Source: CAMBDS01 sp964355675
GTDB taxonomy: Bacteria; Electryoneota; AABM5-125-24; Hatepunaeales; Hatepunaeaceae
Direction: 5' to 3'
Assembly (NCBI GenBank): GCA_964355675.1
Contig: CAYHEC010000034.1
Location: forward strand, 1 to 33,508
Length of the DNA stretch: 33,508 bases
Under the pieces are notes generated by a model that saw only the letters and a list, made by a program, of their open reading frames with translations, was not told the origin of the DNA and made no database searches. Both the position numbers and the translations under genes were made by a program. Below, in pieces: positions 1 to 7,240 of the stretch; positions within the stretch are counted from its first letter, which is position 1; every line of letters begins with the position of its first letter.

Positions 1-48
1 ATGATACTAACTAATTGCCACTAAGTAAACGGTAAAGTCAAGATACAA

Positions 49-69
49 GGGCGGGATTTCAACCCGCCC
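49..69. repeat. GC-rich hairpin
   Basis: Seven-base arms GGGCGGG (49-55) and CCCGCCC (63-69) flank a 7-nt loop. It lies just before the tandem repeat at 73-217. It belongs to the general class of GC-rich palindromes that fill the intergenic spaces of this window. It could act as a terminator for a gene lying to the left, but no T-run follows. Confidence 0.6.
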
Positions 70-72
70 TTA

Positions 73-217
73 GGGCGGACAGGAATGTCCGCCTCCAGAA
101 CTATTAACCGATTAGCGATTCCGAACAGAACACCATCATCAAAAAGGGCGGACAGGAATGTCCGCCCTCCAGAACTGTTAACCGATTAGCGATTCCGAAC
201 CGAACACCATCATCAAA
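73..217. repeat. Two-copy 73-bp tandem repeat carrying a palindrome
   Basis: Copy 1 is 73-145 and copy 2 is 146-217. Each begins with a hairpin made of GGGCGGACA, the loop GGAA, and TGTCCGCC(C). About 50 bases of shared non-palindromic sequence follow, ending in CACCATCATCAAA. The copies differ by one indel and two substitutions, so the duplication is recent or maintained. With only two copies and no spacers it is not a CRISPR array. No gene is seen in 1-243. Confidence 0.85.
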
Positions 218-243
218 GTGAGCCTCATATTACGCTTCCCAAA

Positions 244-3200
244 TTGTTATCTCATATTTCCGGGCACATTGCCGCGATACTCTGCGTCGCGGCAACGGTT
301 TATTGTGCAAATCCTGAACAACTCCCCATATCACTTCCTCGTCACCCGGCGCTTTCACCTGACGCAACCTATATCGCTTTCAGTTATGCCGGTGATATTT
401 GGGTGGTTTTATCGGCTGGTGGAATTGCAACACGTCTAACGGTTCACCCTGGTTATGAGCATACTCCTCGATGGTCTCCTGATGGCGCCTGGATTGCTTT
501 TTCTGGTGAACGCGAGGGCGACGATGACGTTTTCGTTATCCGTGCGGTAGGAGGCGCTCCGCTTCAATTGACTTTTATGGATGTTAATGATCAGATTTGC
601 GGTTGGACGCCGGATGGAAAACAGATCATTTTCTCTTCCCGTCGTGATGATCGATATCCTGACCAGGATTTGCTTTATAGCGTTCCGGTCGAAGGTGGTG
701 AACCGATACCTCTTACCAATGCCTTCGGAACAGAAGCAACCATAGACGGCTCACGGAAGCGTTTATTGTTAACGCGGCAGGGCGGGCAGTGGTGGCGAAA
801 GGGCTATCGTTCGAGCGGGTCGCCTCAAATATGGAGCCTCGACCTGACGACACGAGAATATTCGCCGATTACCGACACGTCACAGCACCGTAATGGTGAT
901 GATTACAAGCAATCGGCGTCACGGTGGCCGATCTGGAATAGTAATGGTGAGTTGACAGTCGCTTCTGAACGAGATGGAACCTACAATTTGTGGCGACAGA
1001 ACCCATCCGGAACTTGGTTTCAACTGACACATTACATTGGCGACGGCGTCCGGTTTCCGACCAGCGCACTCGCTGTCGATGCTATTGTTTTTGAACATGG
1101 AACTGATATTTGGCTGATCCGCGGTGCTGGGGAACCAACCAAAATCGAGATATTCGCTCCTAACGACGACCTTGATCTAATCCCGGATAAACGAAATATC
1201 AGTGATCGCGCCGGCAGGGTTGGGTTCTCGCCCGACGGAAAACAGATGTTTCTTGAGGTGCGCGGCGAGATCGTTGCAACCAGAATTGTGGGAGACGATG
1301 ACAAAGCCGCTCGAGGCCGCGCCAATAATCTCTCCCGTGGCAATCCTGGTCGTGAAAGCGAGTTCAGCGTTTCGCCCGGTGGAGACACGCTTGTCGTCGT
1401 CACTACTAACGGCAACCGCGATCTCTGCCTCATCAAATCGACTGATCCAGAAACTGCAGAACTCTCCCGTGCTCTTAATAGAGATTTTGCGCCGCTGGTC
1501 ATAACTGATGCAGAAGAATACAGCCCCAAATTCAGTCCTGACGGTAAATACATCGCTTTTCGACGCGGATTGGGTGACTTAGTTATTTTAGATCTTGCGA
1601 AAGAAAAAGAATTCGAGTTATTAAAAGGGTGGTCGTTGCTGTCGTTTGACTGGTCACCCGACTCGAGGTGGATCGCTTTCTCTCGAGAGGATAACGAATT
1701 CAACAGCGAGGTTTTCATTATTCCATCCGCAGGAGGTGCGGAAGTTAATGTTAGTCGCCACCCGGACGAAGACGATCAGCCTGTCTGGTCAGGAGATGGT
1801 AGTAAACTTGCATTCAGGTCGAAACGTCGCGACAATAATTGGGACATCTATCTGGTGCAGTTGAAGCTTAAAGATTACCAAAAGAGTAATTCTGACCGCG
1901 CTGAGGAGATCCGTAAGAAGGCCGCCGCTAAAAAGGACAAGAAGGACGATGACAGCGAGAAAAAGGACCGCGACAAAGATAAGGAAACCGTCAAGGTCGA
2001 AATAGATACGACTGATATCTATAAGCGCTTGCGAGCTCTGACGCCTCTTACTGGCGAGGAATCGCTTCCCACATTCTCGCATGATGGCGAAAAGTTGGCT
2101 TTTGTAGCCAATCATGAAGGTGAAAGTGATATATATATTGCGAAGTGGACAGGCGAAGACTTGAAAAGACTTACCAAAGGTGGCGCAAACCCCTCCTATG
2201 TCGATTTTGAGTCCTCCGGTAAACGAGTTCGCTATCTTGACGCAGGGGGTCATGTCAAGTCGATCGACTCCGATGGCGGGTCGCCAAAAGATCATCCCTT
2301 CGATGCGCGAATTTTGGTCGATACCAAGGCAGAACGAGAGCAGAAATTCGAGGAGGTCTGGAGCAGACTTAACATGCAGTTTTACGACGCCAATTTTCAC
2401 GGTCAGAATTGGGTTGATTTACGTAAAAAATATTATTCGTGGGCGTTGGAAGCATCTTGCGAAGAGGATTTCGGCGATGTAGTACGAATAATGATGGGGG
2501 AACTGAACGCCTCGCACATGGGTTATTACTCGCCGCATAAAGGCAGTGAAAAACCTACTGGATGCCTTGGTCTCGATTTTGATTTCGGTTCGCCGGGAGA
2601 GGGATGGCTTGTTCGTAATGTTGTCGCAGGCGGACCGTGCGACAGGATCGACTCACAAGTACTGCCGGGAGATCGAGTCATCAGATTGACGGATTGGCCG
2701 TTGGAGCCGGAATACTCGATGGAGCGTCTTCTTGGCGATCAGGTTGGCCAGCGGGTTGAGCTGATTGTAAAACGTGGACGTGAAGAAAAAAGGATCGTCG
2801 TCAAGCCGATCAACCGCGGTGAGTTGAGCAATCTCCGTTACAACGAATGGGTAGATGGAAGACGTAGCCTCGTCGATTCGCTCTCTCACGGAAAATTTGG
2901 TTATTTACATATCCGTGGTATGGGCGAGGAAAGTCTCGCCCGGTTTGAAGCGGAGCTTTATTCCGTCGGACACGGAAAAGATGCGTTAGTTATCGACGTC
3001 CGATACAACGGCGGGGGCTGGACCACGGACTGGCTATTAGCCATGCTTCAAGTCAAACGCCACGCCGTCACCTTTCCACGCGATGGAGGACCGGGTTACC
3101 CGCAGGACAGACTTCCCCTTTATTCTTGGACTAAGCCGATAGTGGCACTCTGCAATGAGCACTCCTTTTCCAATGCCGAGATATTCAGCCACTCCATCCA

Positions 3201-3483
3201 GACCTTGAAGCGAGGCACTCTCGTCGGAGTCCCGACGCCCGGAGGAGTGATTTCGACCGGTGGCGATGGATTAGTCGATGGGAGTTCCTTCCGATTACCT
3301 CTGCGCGGCTGGTATATTGGCTCGGATACGACGCGGAACCCGTCACAAAATATGGAAGGCAATGGCGCCGTTCCAGATATCATCGTCCCACTACTTCCCG
3401 GCGAGATGGCAGAGGGCAACGACCGGCAATTGATTGAAGCTGTTAAAGAACTAACCGTCCGCATAGATTCTGGAAAGAATTGA
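244..3483 (+). CDS. Exported tricorn-like protease (S41 family, beta-propeller + PDZ + tail-specific protease domains)
   Basis: This is a 1,079-residue homologue of tricorn protease, a serine peptidase that trims peptides. WD40/TolB-like propeller repeats ('SPDGAWIAFSG', 'SPDGKYIAFRR') fill about residues 30-690. A C1-type helical region, a PDZ domain (about 770-860) and the TSPc/S41 core follow. The tricorn catalytic set is visible: Ser757-His758 in NASHMG, nucleophile Ser976 in NEHSFSNAEIF, and Glu1038 in NMEGNGAVPD. A hydrophobic N-terminus ending in VYCAN looks like a signal peptide, so the enzyme is probably periplasmic or surface-bound, whereas archaeal tricorn is cytosolic. A Lys/Asp/Glu-rich linker (about residues 550-590) interrupts the propeller region. 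The start is TTG; no better in-frame start was found between the repeats and 244. It overlaps the next frame by four bases, suggesting coupling. Family assignment is strong; substrate is unknown. Confidence 0.93.
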   Translation: MLSHISGHIAAILCVAATVYCANPEQLPISLPRHPALSPDATYIAFSYAGDIWVVLSAGGIATRLTVHPGYEHTPRWSPDGAWIAFSGEREGDDDVFVIRAVGGAPLQLTFMDVNDQICGWTPDGKQIIFSSRRDDRYPDQDLLYSVPVEGGEPIPLTNAFGTEATIDGSRKRLLLTRQGGQWWRKGYRSSGSPQIWSLDLTTREYSPITDTSQHRNGDDYKQSASRWPIWNSNGELTVASERDGTYNLWRQNPSGTWFQLTHYIGDGVRFPTSALAVDAIVFEHGTDIWLIRGAGEPTKIEIFAPNDDLDLIPDKRNISDRAGRVGFSPDGKQMFLEVRGEIVATRIVGDDDKAARGRANNLSRGNPGRESEFSVSPGGDTLVVVTTNGNRDLCLIKSTDPETAELSRALNRDFAPLVITDAEEYSPKFSPDGKYIAFRRGLGDLVILDLAKEKEFELLKGWSLLSFDWSPDSRWIAFSREDNEFNSEVFIIPSAGGAEVNVSRHPDEDDQPVWSGDGSKLAFRSKRRDNNWDIYLVQLKLKDYQKSNSDRAEEIRKKAAAKKDKKDDDSEKKDRDKDKETVKVEIDTTDIYKRLRALTPLTGEESLPTFSHDGEKLAFVANHEGESDIYIAKWTGEDLKRLTKGGANPSYVDFESSGKRVRYLDAGGHVKSIDSDGGSPKDHPFDARILVDTKAEREQKFEEVWSRLNMQFYDANFHGQNWVDLRKKYYSWALEASCEEDFGDVVRIMMGELNASHMGYYSPHKGSEKPTGCLGLDFDFGSPGEGWLVRNVVAGGPCDRIDSQVLPGDRVIRLTDWPLEPEYSMERLLGDQVGQRVELIVKRGREEKRIVVKPINRGELSNLRYNEWVDGRRSLVDSLSHGKFGYLHIRGMGEESLARFEAELYSVGHGKDALVIDVRYNGGGWTTDWLLAMLQVKRHAVTFPRDGGPGYPQDRLPLYSWTKPIVALCNEHSFSNAEIFSHSIQTLKRGTLVGVPTPGGVISTGGDGLVDGSSFRLPLRGWYIGSDTTRNPSQNMEGNGAVPDIIVPLLPGEMAEGNDRQLIEAVKELTVRIDSGKN

Positions 3484-4178
3484 AGAGCTTGTTATCAAAA
3501 TTCCTATTAGCATGTAGTCCGGACAGCTTCGCTGGGAGGGGGGCAAATAATCTAACCCGCCGAGCAAAGCTCGCCGGGCTACACGGGGTTGTATTGTTCG
3601 TTGCCCCATCAGTCACTCTGATGATCGCTCTGCTTATTACCATCGGTTGCAAGCGAATCGAATCGATTCAAAACCAGAAGACGCCAAGGTCTGGAACGGC
3701 GCCAGCCTCCTCCCTGCCGACCGGCGCATTGGTGATCGATGTGAATGGTCAAGCTATTGCGCCGCGAAATTCAGAGCCTGATGATCGCGTCAGAACTGCG
3801 GCAATCCTCGACGCCTTGAGAAATTTCTCGCTTGAATCACAAAATAAATCGACTTCCGGAGTTACGAGCGACACAGTCATTGCTATCCGAAATTGGGATG
3901 GTATAGACATTCTTGGCGTAACGATACGTCATGCCGGCGTGGTATTGCTTGATTCAGTTGTTGTGAGCGTGGTGAATTTCAAGAACGAAAATCCCATTAA
4001 AATGCGGTGGAAATCTATTAATATGACACTTGTAGAGCCGGATTCGCTGAAAAACCTGAAATTCGATGATCTTATCGGCAGTCTCAATGCTCGCGGAATC
4101 GAAGTCAAAATTGGTCTTCCCAAAGGACTGGGAATTTGGCAGGAAACGTTGTCGATCAGACGTTGGGGGAATCGATGA
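3480..4178 (+). CDS. Putative lipoprotein of unknown function, with a palindromic element in its 5' end
   Basis: No family was recognised. The frame is open for 232 codons from TTG 3480, which overlaps the tricorn-like gene's TGA as TTGA. Residues 1-11 (MKSLLSKFLLA) resemble the start of a signal peptide. Residues 11-36 are encoded by the palindrome at 3512-3584. A hydrophobic stretch (about 37-56) then ends in a lipobox-like TIGC, with Cys57. The soluble part is mixed alpha/beta with no catalytic motif seen. Two readings are possible. Either the palindrome inserted in frame into the signal peptide, or translation really starts at TTG 3594 or ATG 3621, downstream of it. The 3' end overlaps the hydrolase start (ATGA at 4175-4178), so the two are probably co-translated. 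The C-terminal part is well supported as coding; the start is uncertain. Confidence 0.7.
   Translation: MKSLLSKFLLACSPDSFAGRGANNLTRRAKLAGLHGVVLFVAPSVTLMIALLITIGCKRIESIQNQKTPRSGTAPASSLPTGALVIDVNGQAIAPRNSEPDDRVRTAAILDALRNFSLESQNKSTSGVTSDTVIAIRNWDGIDILGVTIRHAGVVLLDSVVVSVVNFKNENPIKMRWKSINMTLVEPDSLKNLKFDDLIGSLNARGIEVKIGLPKGLGIWQETLSIRRWGNR
3512..3584. repeat. Palindromic element, TGTAG...CTACA family, copy 1
   Basis: Imperfect inverted arms lie at 3512-3540 and 3556-3584 with a 15-nt spacer. The right arm reads CCCGCCGAGC, AAAGCTCGCC, GGGCTACAC. It differs by one base from the right arm of the element at 11921-11949, so this is a dispersed family. Unlike the other copy it lies within an open reading frame and adds no stop codon to it. 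Confidence 0.8.
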
Positions 4179-4984
4179 AGTCGATTGTGCGAGCATCTTG
4201 CGGTCAATTCATGCCGGTATTTGGGGATACTAAGACTAACCTGAATACACTTGAGAAGATGGTTCATGAAGCCAATGCCGACCTGATCGTCTTCCCGGAA
4301 CTCTGTACCAGTGGTTACGAGATGAGAGATCGCTCCGAAGTCGCCTCTCTTGCTATCGATATCGATTCCAGTCTTGAAATCGAGCATTTGAAATCTCTCG
4401 CCAACGAAACAGACACCCATATCGTTCTCGGTTTTCCTGAGATTGCCGGAGAGAAACTCTTTAACAGTTCCGCTCTGATCGAACCGGATGGAAGGTTCAC
4501 GAAATACCGCAAGCTTCACCTGTTCGACCGTGAGAAGAATCTTTTTAATCCGGGAGATGCTCCCGCGCCGGTAATTGAAACTGCCATTGGAAAAATAGGT
4601 TTGATGATCTGTTTCGACTGGATATTTCCTGAAGTAGCAAGATGTTTGGCGTTGGGTGGCGCGCAAATCATCTGCCACCCGTCAAATCTGGTGCTGACAT
4701 TCTGCCAACGAGCTATGTTCGCCCGCTCAGTCGAGAATGGCGTCTTTACAATGACTTGCAATCGCATCGGATCAGAAACGCAGACGGACAGGACGCTCAC
4801 ATTCACCGGGGGGAGCCAGATTCTCTCGAACAGGGGTGTGACGCTCGCGCAAGCCTCCGTTGATCAGGCAGAAATTATCAGAACTGAAATCGAGCCGGAA
4901 TTGGCAGATAACAAGATGATAACGGCATCGAATGACAGGTTAAAGGATCGAAGAGTCGAATACTATCATGCAGTGATCGAATAG
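4175..4984 (+). CDS. Carbon-nitrogen hydrolase (nitrilase superfamily)
   Basis: The protein has 269 residues, the usual size for single-domain members that hydrolyse omega-amides or other non-peptide C-N bonds. The Glu-Lys-Cys catalytic triad is clear: Glu42 in VFPELCTSGYE, Lys113 in YRKLHLF and Cys146 in LMICFDWIFPE. There is no signal peptide, so it is cytoplasmic. The ATG at 4175 was chosen because it overlaps the upstream stop (ATGA) and has GGGGGAA four bases before it; a TTG 13 codons upstream is less likely. The C-terminus is standard and ends just before a palindromic element. Exact substrate (omega-amidase, amidase, carbamoylase) cannot be told from the sequence alone. Confidence 0.93.
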   Translation: MKSIVRASCGQFMPVFGDTKTNLNTLEKMVHEANADLIVFPELCTSGYEMRDRSEVASLAIDIDSSLEIEHLKSLANETDTHIVLGFPEIAGEKLFNSSALIEPDGRFTKYRKLHLFDREKNLFNPGDAPAPVIETAIGKIGLMICFDWIFPEVARCLALGGAQIICHPSNLVLTFCQRAMFARSVENGVFTMTCNRIGSETQTDRTLTFTGGSQILSNRGVTLAQASVDQAEIIRTEIEPELADNKMITASNDRLKDRRVEYYHAVIE

Positions 4985-4992
4985 TCCAAAAT

Positions 4993-5064
4993 GTCCAGGC
5001 GGACGCCCTCGTCCGCCATTCGATCAAGCAACCTGAAAGAGCGGACGAGGGCGTCCGCCTGGAC
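4993..5064. repeat. Perfect 24-bp inverted repeat with 24-nt spacer (GTCCAGGCGGACG family, copy 1)
   Basis: The arms at 4993-5016 and 5041-5064 are perfect reverse complements (GTCCAGGCGGACG...GTCCGC). They are separated by exactly 24 nt. The element occupies most of the gap between the hydrolase and the outer-membrane protein gene. Without a T-run it is not a standard intrinsic terminator, although it could stabilise or end transcripts. A second copy is at 12015-12086. Confidence 0.9.
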
Positions 5065-5127
5065 TCAGCAAGACTTTTTCAGCAAACCCTAATTAATTTA
5101 ACTTTCATCGATATATGAGGGAACTAA

Positions 5128-5826
5128 ATGAAAATAATGCAATTAAATGCAATCCCAATCGTTGCCTTGATCATAGCTTTAGTTTATCCGGGATTATCGT
5201 CAGCGGAAGAAATCGCCAATAGCGCCTCACGCGCCAATTCTTTGAAAGCCGGTTCAAACGCCGTGCTTTTCAGCATGAACAGCGGATTCACAATCTCCGG
5301 CTGGAACCAATTTATTGTTGGCTATAAGCACCATTTCACTCCTGCCAAAGCCGTGAGAATTGGATTTGACGCCTTCTGGACAGATCAAGCGTCAAAAAGG
5401 ACAACGGCTTATACTCAAACGGGTATTATAACAGAGTCGATGAATGATGGTTACACCTTCTCCATCGACCTTCTTCCTGAGTATGTCAAATACTTTAATC
5501 CCTCGGCTGATGCAAACCTTTATTATGCCACTGGCATATATTTGGGGTTCAGAGGAGAACATGCCGAGACTTATGATGGGCGATCTTCGGAAGACGATGT
5601 GAGATGGAAAGTAGGGCCAGCTATAGATTTTGGGGCGGAATGGTTTGCGGCGCACAACATTAGTTTTATCGCAGAGTACCAATTTGCATTGTTTTATATC
5701 GATGCAGAAAGTACACGGAAGAATTTTACTTCATTATATGAAACCTATGAAAAACGCCAAACCAATTCGAGTTCATGGAATTTCAATTCCTCCAGCGCTC
5801 GTCTTGGGTTAGCACTTTACTTTTGA
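5128..5826 (+). CDS. Outer-membrane beta-barrel-like protein
   Basis: The protein has 232 residues with a clear Sec signal peptide ending in GLSSA-EE near residue 26. The mature part alternates short amphipathic beta strands rich in Tyr, Phe and Gly. It ends in ARLGLALYF, a terminal-aromatic strand typical of outer-membrane barrels. The start is well supported: GAGGGA at 5117-5122 sits five bases before the ATG. The carbonic anhydrase gene begins seven bases after its stop, so the two are probably in one operon. Specific function is not recognisable; a small 8-10-stranded barrel is the likely structure. Confidence 0.8.
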   Translation: MKIMQLNAIPIVALIIALVYPGLSSAEEIANSASRANSLKAGSNAVLFSMNSGFTISGWNQFIVGYKHHFTPAKAVRIGFDAFWTDQASKRTTAYTQTGIITESMNDGYTFSIDLLPEYVKYFNPSADANLYYATGIYLGFRGEHAETYDGRSSEDDVRWKVGPAIDFGAEWFAAHNISFIAEYQFALFYIDAESTRKNFTSLYETYEKRQTNSSSWNFNSSSARLGLALYF

Positions 5827-5833
5827 AGCACCT

Positions 5834-6433
5834 ATGACGAGCACCCAATCCCACATTCTCGACGAGCTGAAACTTGGCAATGCCCGCTATGTCGCCGGCG
5901 AATACGACCTTAGCCGTTTCAGTCCCGAACGTCGTCGCGCCACCTCCGATTCAGGGCAAAACCCTCATGCTCTTGTGGTCGGTTGCTCCGACTCGCGGGT
6001 TCCATTAGAGATTGTTCTGGGGCAGGGCATCGGCGATATCTTCGTAGTGCGGACGGCAGGCAACCTCTGCGGAACGTTCGGGCTTGCTTCACTCGAGTTC
6101 GCTGTCGAAGTGTTCCACGTGCCTCTGCTTGTCGTGTTGGGCCACACGCAATGCGGCGCAGTAAAATCAGCCATTGAACCACCCGATTTCAAAGCTGACC
6201 GTATCGAGGAGCTTCTCTTTCGCATTCAACCATCAGTACTCGAAACACAACGTAGATTTCCCATGTTGAGCGGCGAGGAGTTTCAGCGCGAGGCTGTCAA
6301 GGCAAATGCCCGAACCTCGCTCGAGATGATCATCAACTACAGTTCGCTGATCAGAGAACGGATCGCCAAAGGTAAACTATTCGCCACTTATGCCGTGCTC
6401 GATATCGAGACAGGAGAGATCGAATGGTCATGA
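5834..6433 (+). CDS. Beta-class carbonic anhydrase
   Basis: The protein has 199 residues and interconverts CO2 and bicarbonate. The zinc ligands are in place: Cys51 and Asp53-Arg55 in VGCSDSRVP, and His104 and Cys107 in LGHTQCGAV. The RTAGN motif follows at about residue 73. No signal peptide is present, so the enzyme is cytoplasmic. It starts seven bases after the outer-membrane protein gene, and its 3' end overlaps the nucleotidyltransferase gene. Length and motifs match the family fully. Confidence 0.96.
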   Translation: MTSTQSHILDELKLGNARYVAGEYDLSRFSPERRRATSDSGQNPHALVVGCSDSRVPLEIVLGQGIGDIFVVRTAGNLCGTFGLASLEFAVEVFHVPLLVVLGHTQCGAVKSAIEPPDFKADRIEELLFRIQPSVLETQRRFPMLSGEEFQREAVKANARTSLEMIINYSSLIRERIAKGKLFATYAVLDIETGEIEWS

Positions 6434-6783
6434 GTGACGAAATAAATCGGACGATGGAACTTCAAAAGCCTATCCCACCAGCACTTGCCGAAGCCGTCCG
6501 CCGCCTCGTCGAAGCCTATCAACCGGAAGAAATCTGGCTCTTCGGGTCACATGCTCGAGGGGATGCGGGGCCCGACTCGGACTATGATCTGATGATCATT
6601 GTGCCGGATGATGCGGATAGTGACCGGCGGCGGAGTTCTATGGCATATCGAAGCTTAAAGGGAATTGGCTTTCCTAAAGACGTGGTCGTCTCGACACATA
6701 CTTACTTTCATGCACGACTACATCGCAAGGCAACTTTACCAGCAATTGTTCAAAGCGAAGGGAAATTGCTTTATGCAGCTTGA
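6424..6783 (+). CDS. MNT-type nucleotidyltransferase
   Basis: The 119-residue protein belongs to the minimal nucleotidyltransferase (polymerase beta-like) family. The active-site motif LFGSHARGDAGPDSDYDL gives Gly41-Ser42 and the metal ligands Asp53 and Asp55. Such proteins are usually paired with HEPN proteins and in some systems AMPylate the HEPN partner. Here the HEPN gene overlaps its 3' end by 11 bases. The ATG at 6424 lies seven bases after AGGAG (6412-6416), inside the end of the carbonic anhydrase gene; ATG 6430 is an alternative. Family is sure; a toxin-antitoxin role is inferred from pairing only. Confidence 0.9.
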   Translation: MVMSDEINRTMELQKPIPPALAEAVRRLVEAYQPEEIWLFGSHARGDAGPDSDYDLMIIVPDDADSDRRRSSMAYRSLKGIGFPKDVVVSTHTYFHARLHRKATLPAIVQSEGKLLYAA

Positions 6784-7234
6784 TCCAACACTGGTTGAAG
6801 ATGTACGGGCATGGCTCGACAAAGGCGGGGTAGATGTTCATGCCTGTAGAGCTATGATTCATTCGGGATTTTCCAATCTTGAAGGAGCAATCGGCAATCA
6901 TCTCCAACAAGCGCTTGAGAAGGTTCTCAAAGCTTATTTGACCTACAATGACCATTCTTTTGCCAAGACCCACGATCTTGATGACTTGGCTGAACTTTGT
7001 GTCAAATTAGACCCTTCACTGGCGACGATCTTACATAGTCTTGGGGATTTAACGCCTTTTGCAACTATTTACAGGTATCCGAATACGACGTCGATCGATA
7101 TGTCGTTTGAAACCGCCAAGTACTACATTGGCATAACCGAGCATATTATACACGCAATAATTGAGCGATTGCCGAATGAAATCAGTACGGGTATGCAATT
7201 ACTAACTGACCCGATAATCCCTAACACCAAATAA
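6773..7234 (+). CDS. HEPN domain protein
   Basis: The 153-residue all-alpha protein matches the HEPN (PF05168-like) pattern. A helix with HLQQALEKVLKAYL (residues 43-56) is followed by KTHDLDDLAEL and a late YRYP motif (about residue 98). Start ATG 6773 lies inside the nucleotidyltransferase gene, which fits a co-translated pair. The catalytic R-x4-6-H motif of RNase-type HEPN toxins is not seen; the nearest is R26-x3-H30 in an unusual position. It may therefore be a non-nuclease HEPN partner rather than a toxin. The glycyl-tRNA synthetase gene starts six bases downstream. Confidence 0.85.
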   Translation: MQLDPTLVEDVRAWLDKGGVDVHACRAMIHSGFSNLEGAIGNHLQQALEKVLKAYLTYNDHSFAKTHDLDDLAELCVKLDPSLATILHSLGDLTPFATIYRYPNTTSIDMSFETAKYYIGITEHIIHAIIERLPNEISTGMQLLTDPIIPNTK

Positions 7235-7240
7235 CATCCC

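Noticed and set aside
73..217. Possible CRISPR array
   Set aside because: There are only two direct copies, contiguous without unique spacers, and no cas genes are near.
1032..1718. A 228-codon open frame on the - strand
   Set aside because: It is a shadow of the tricorn-like protease gene; low-complexity Ser/Arg-rich translation with no domain.
3929..4678. A 249-codon open frame on the - strand
   Set aside because: It runs antisense to the lipoprotein and the nitrilase-family gene, whose catalytic motifs prove the + strand is coding.
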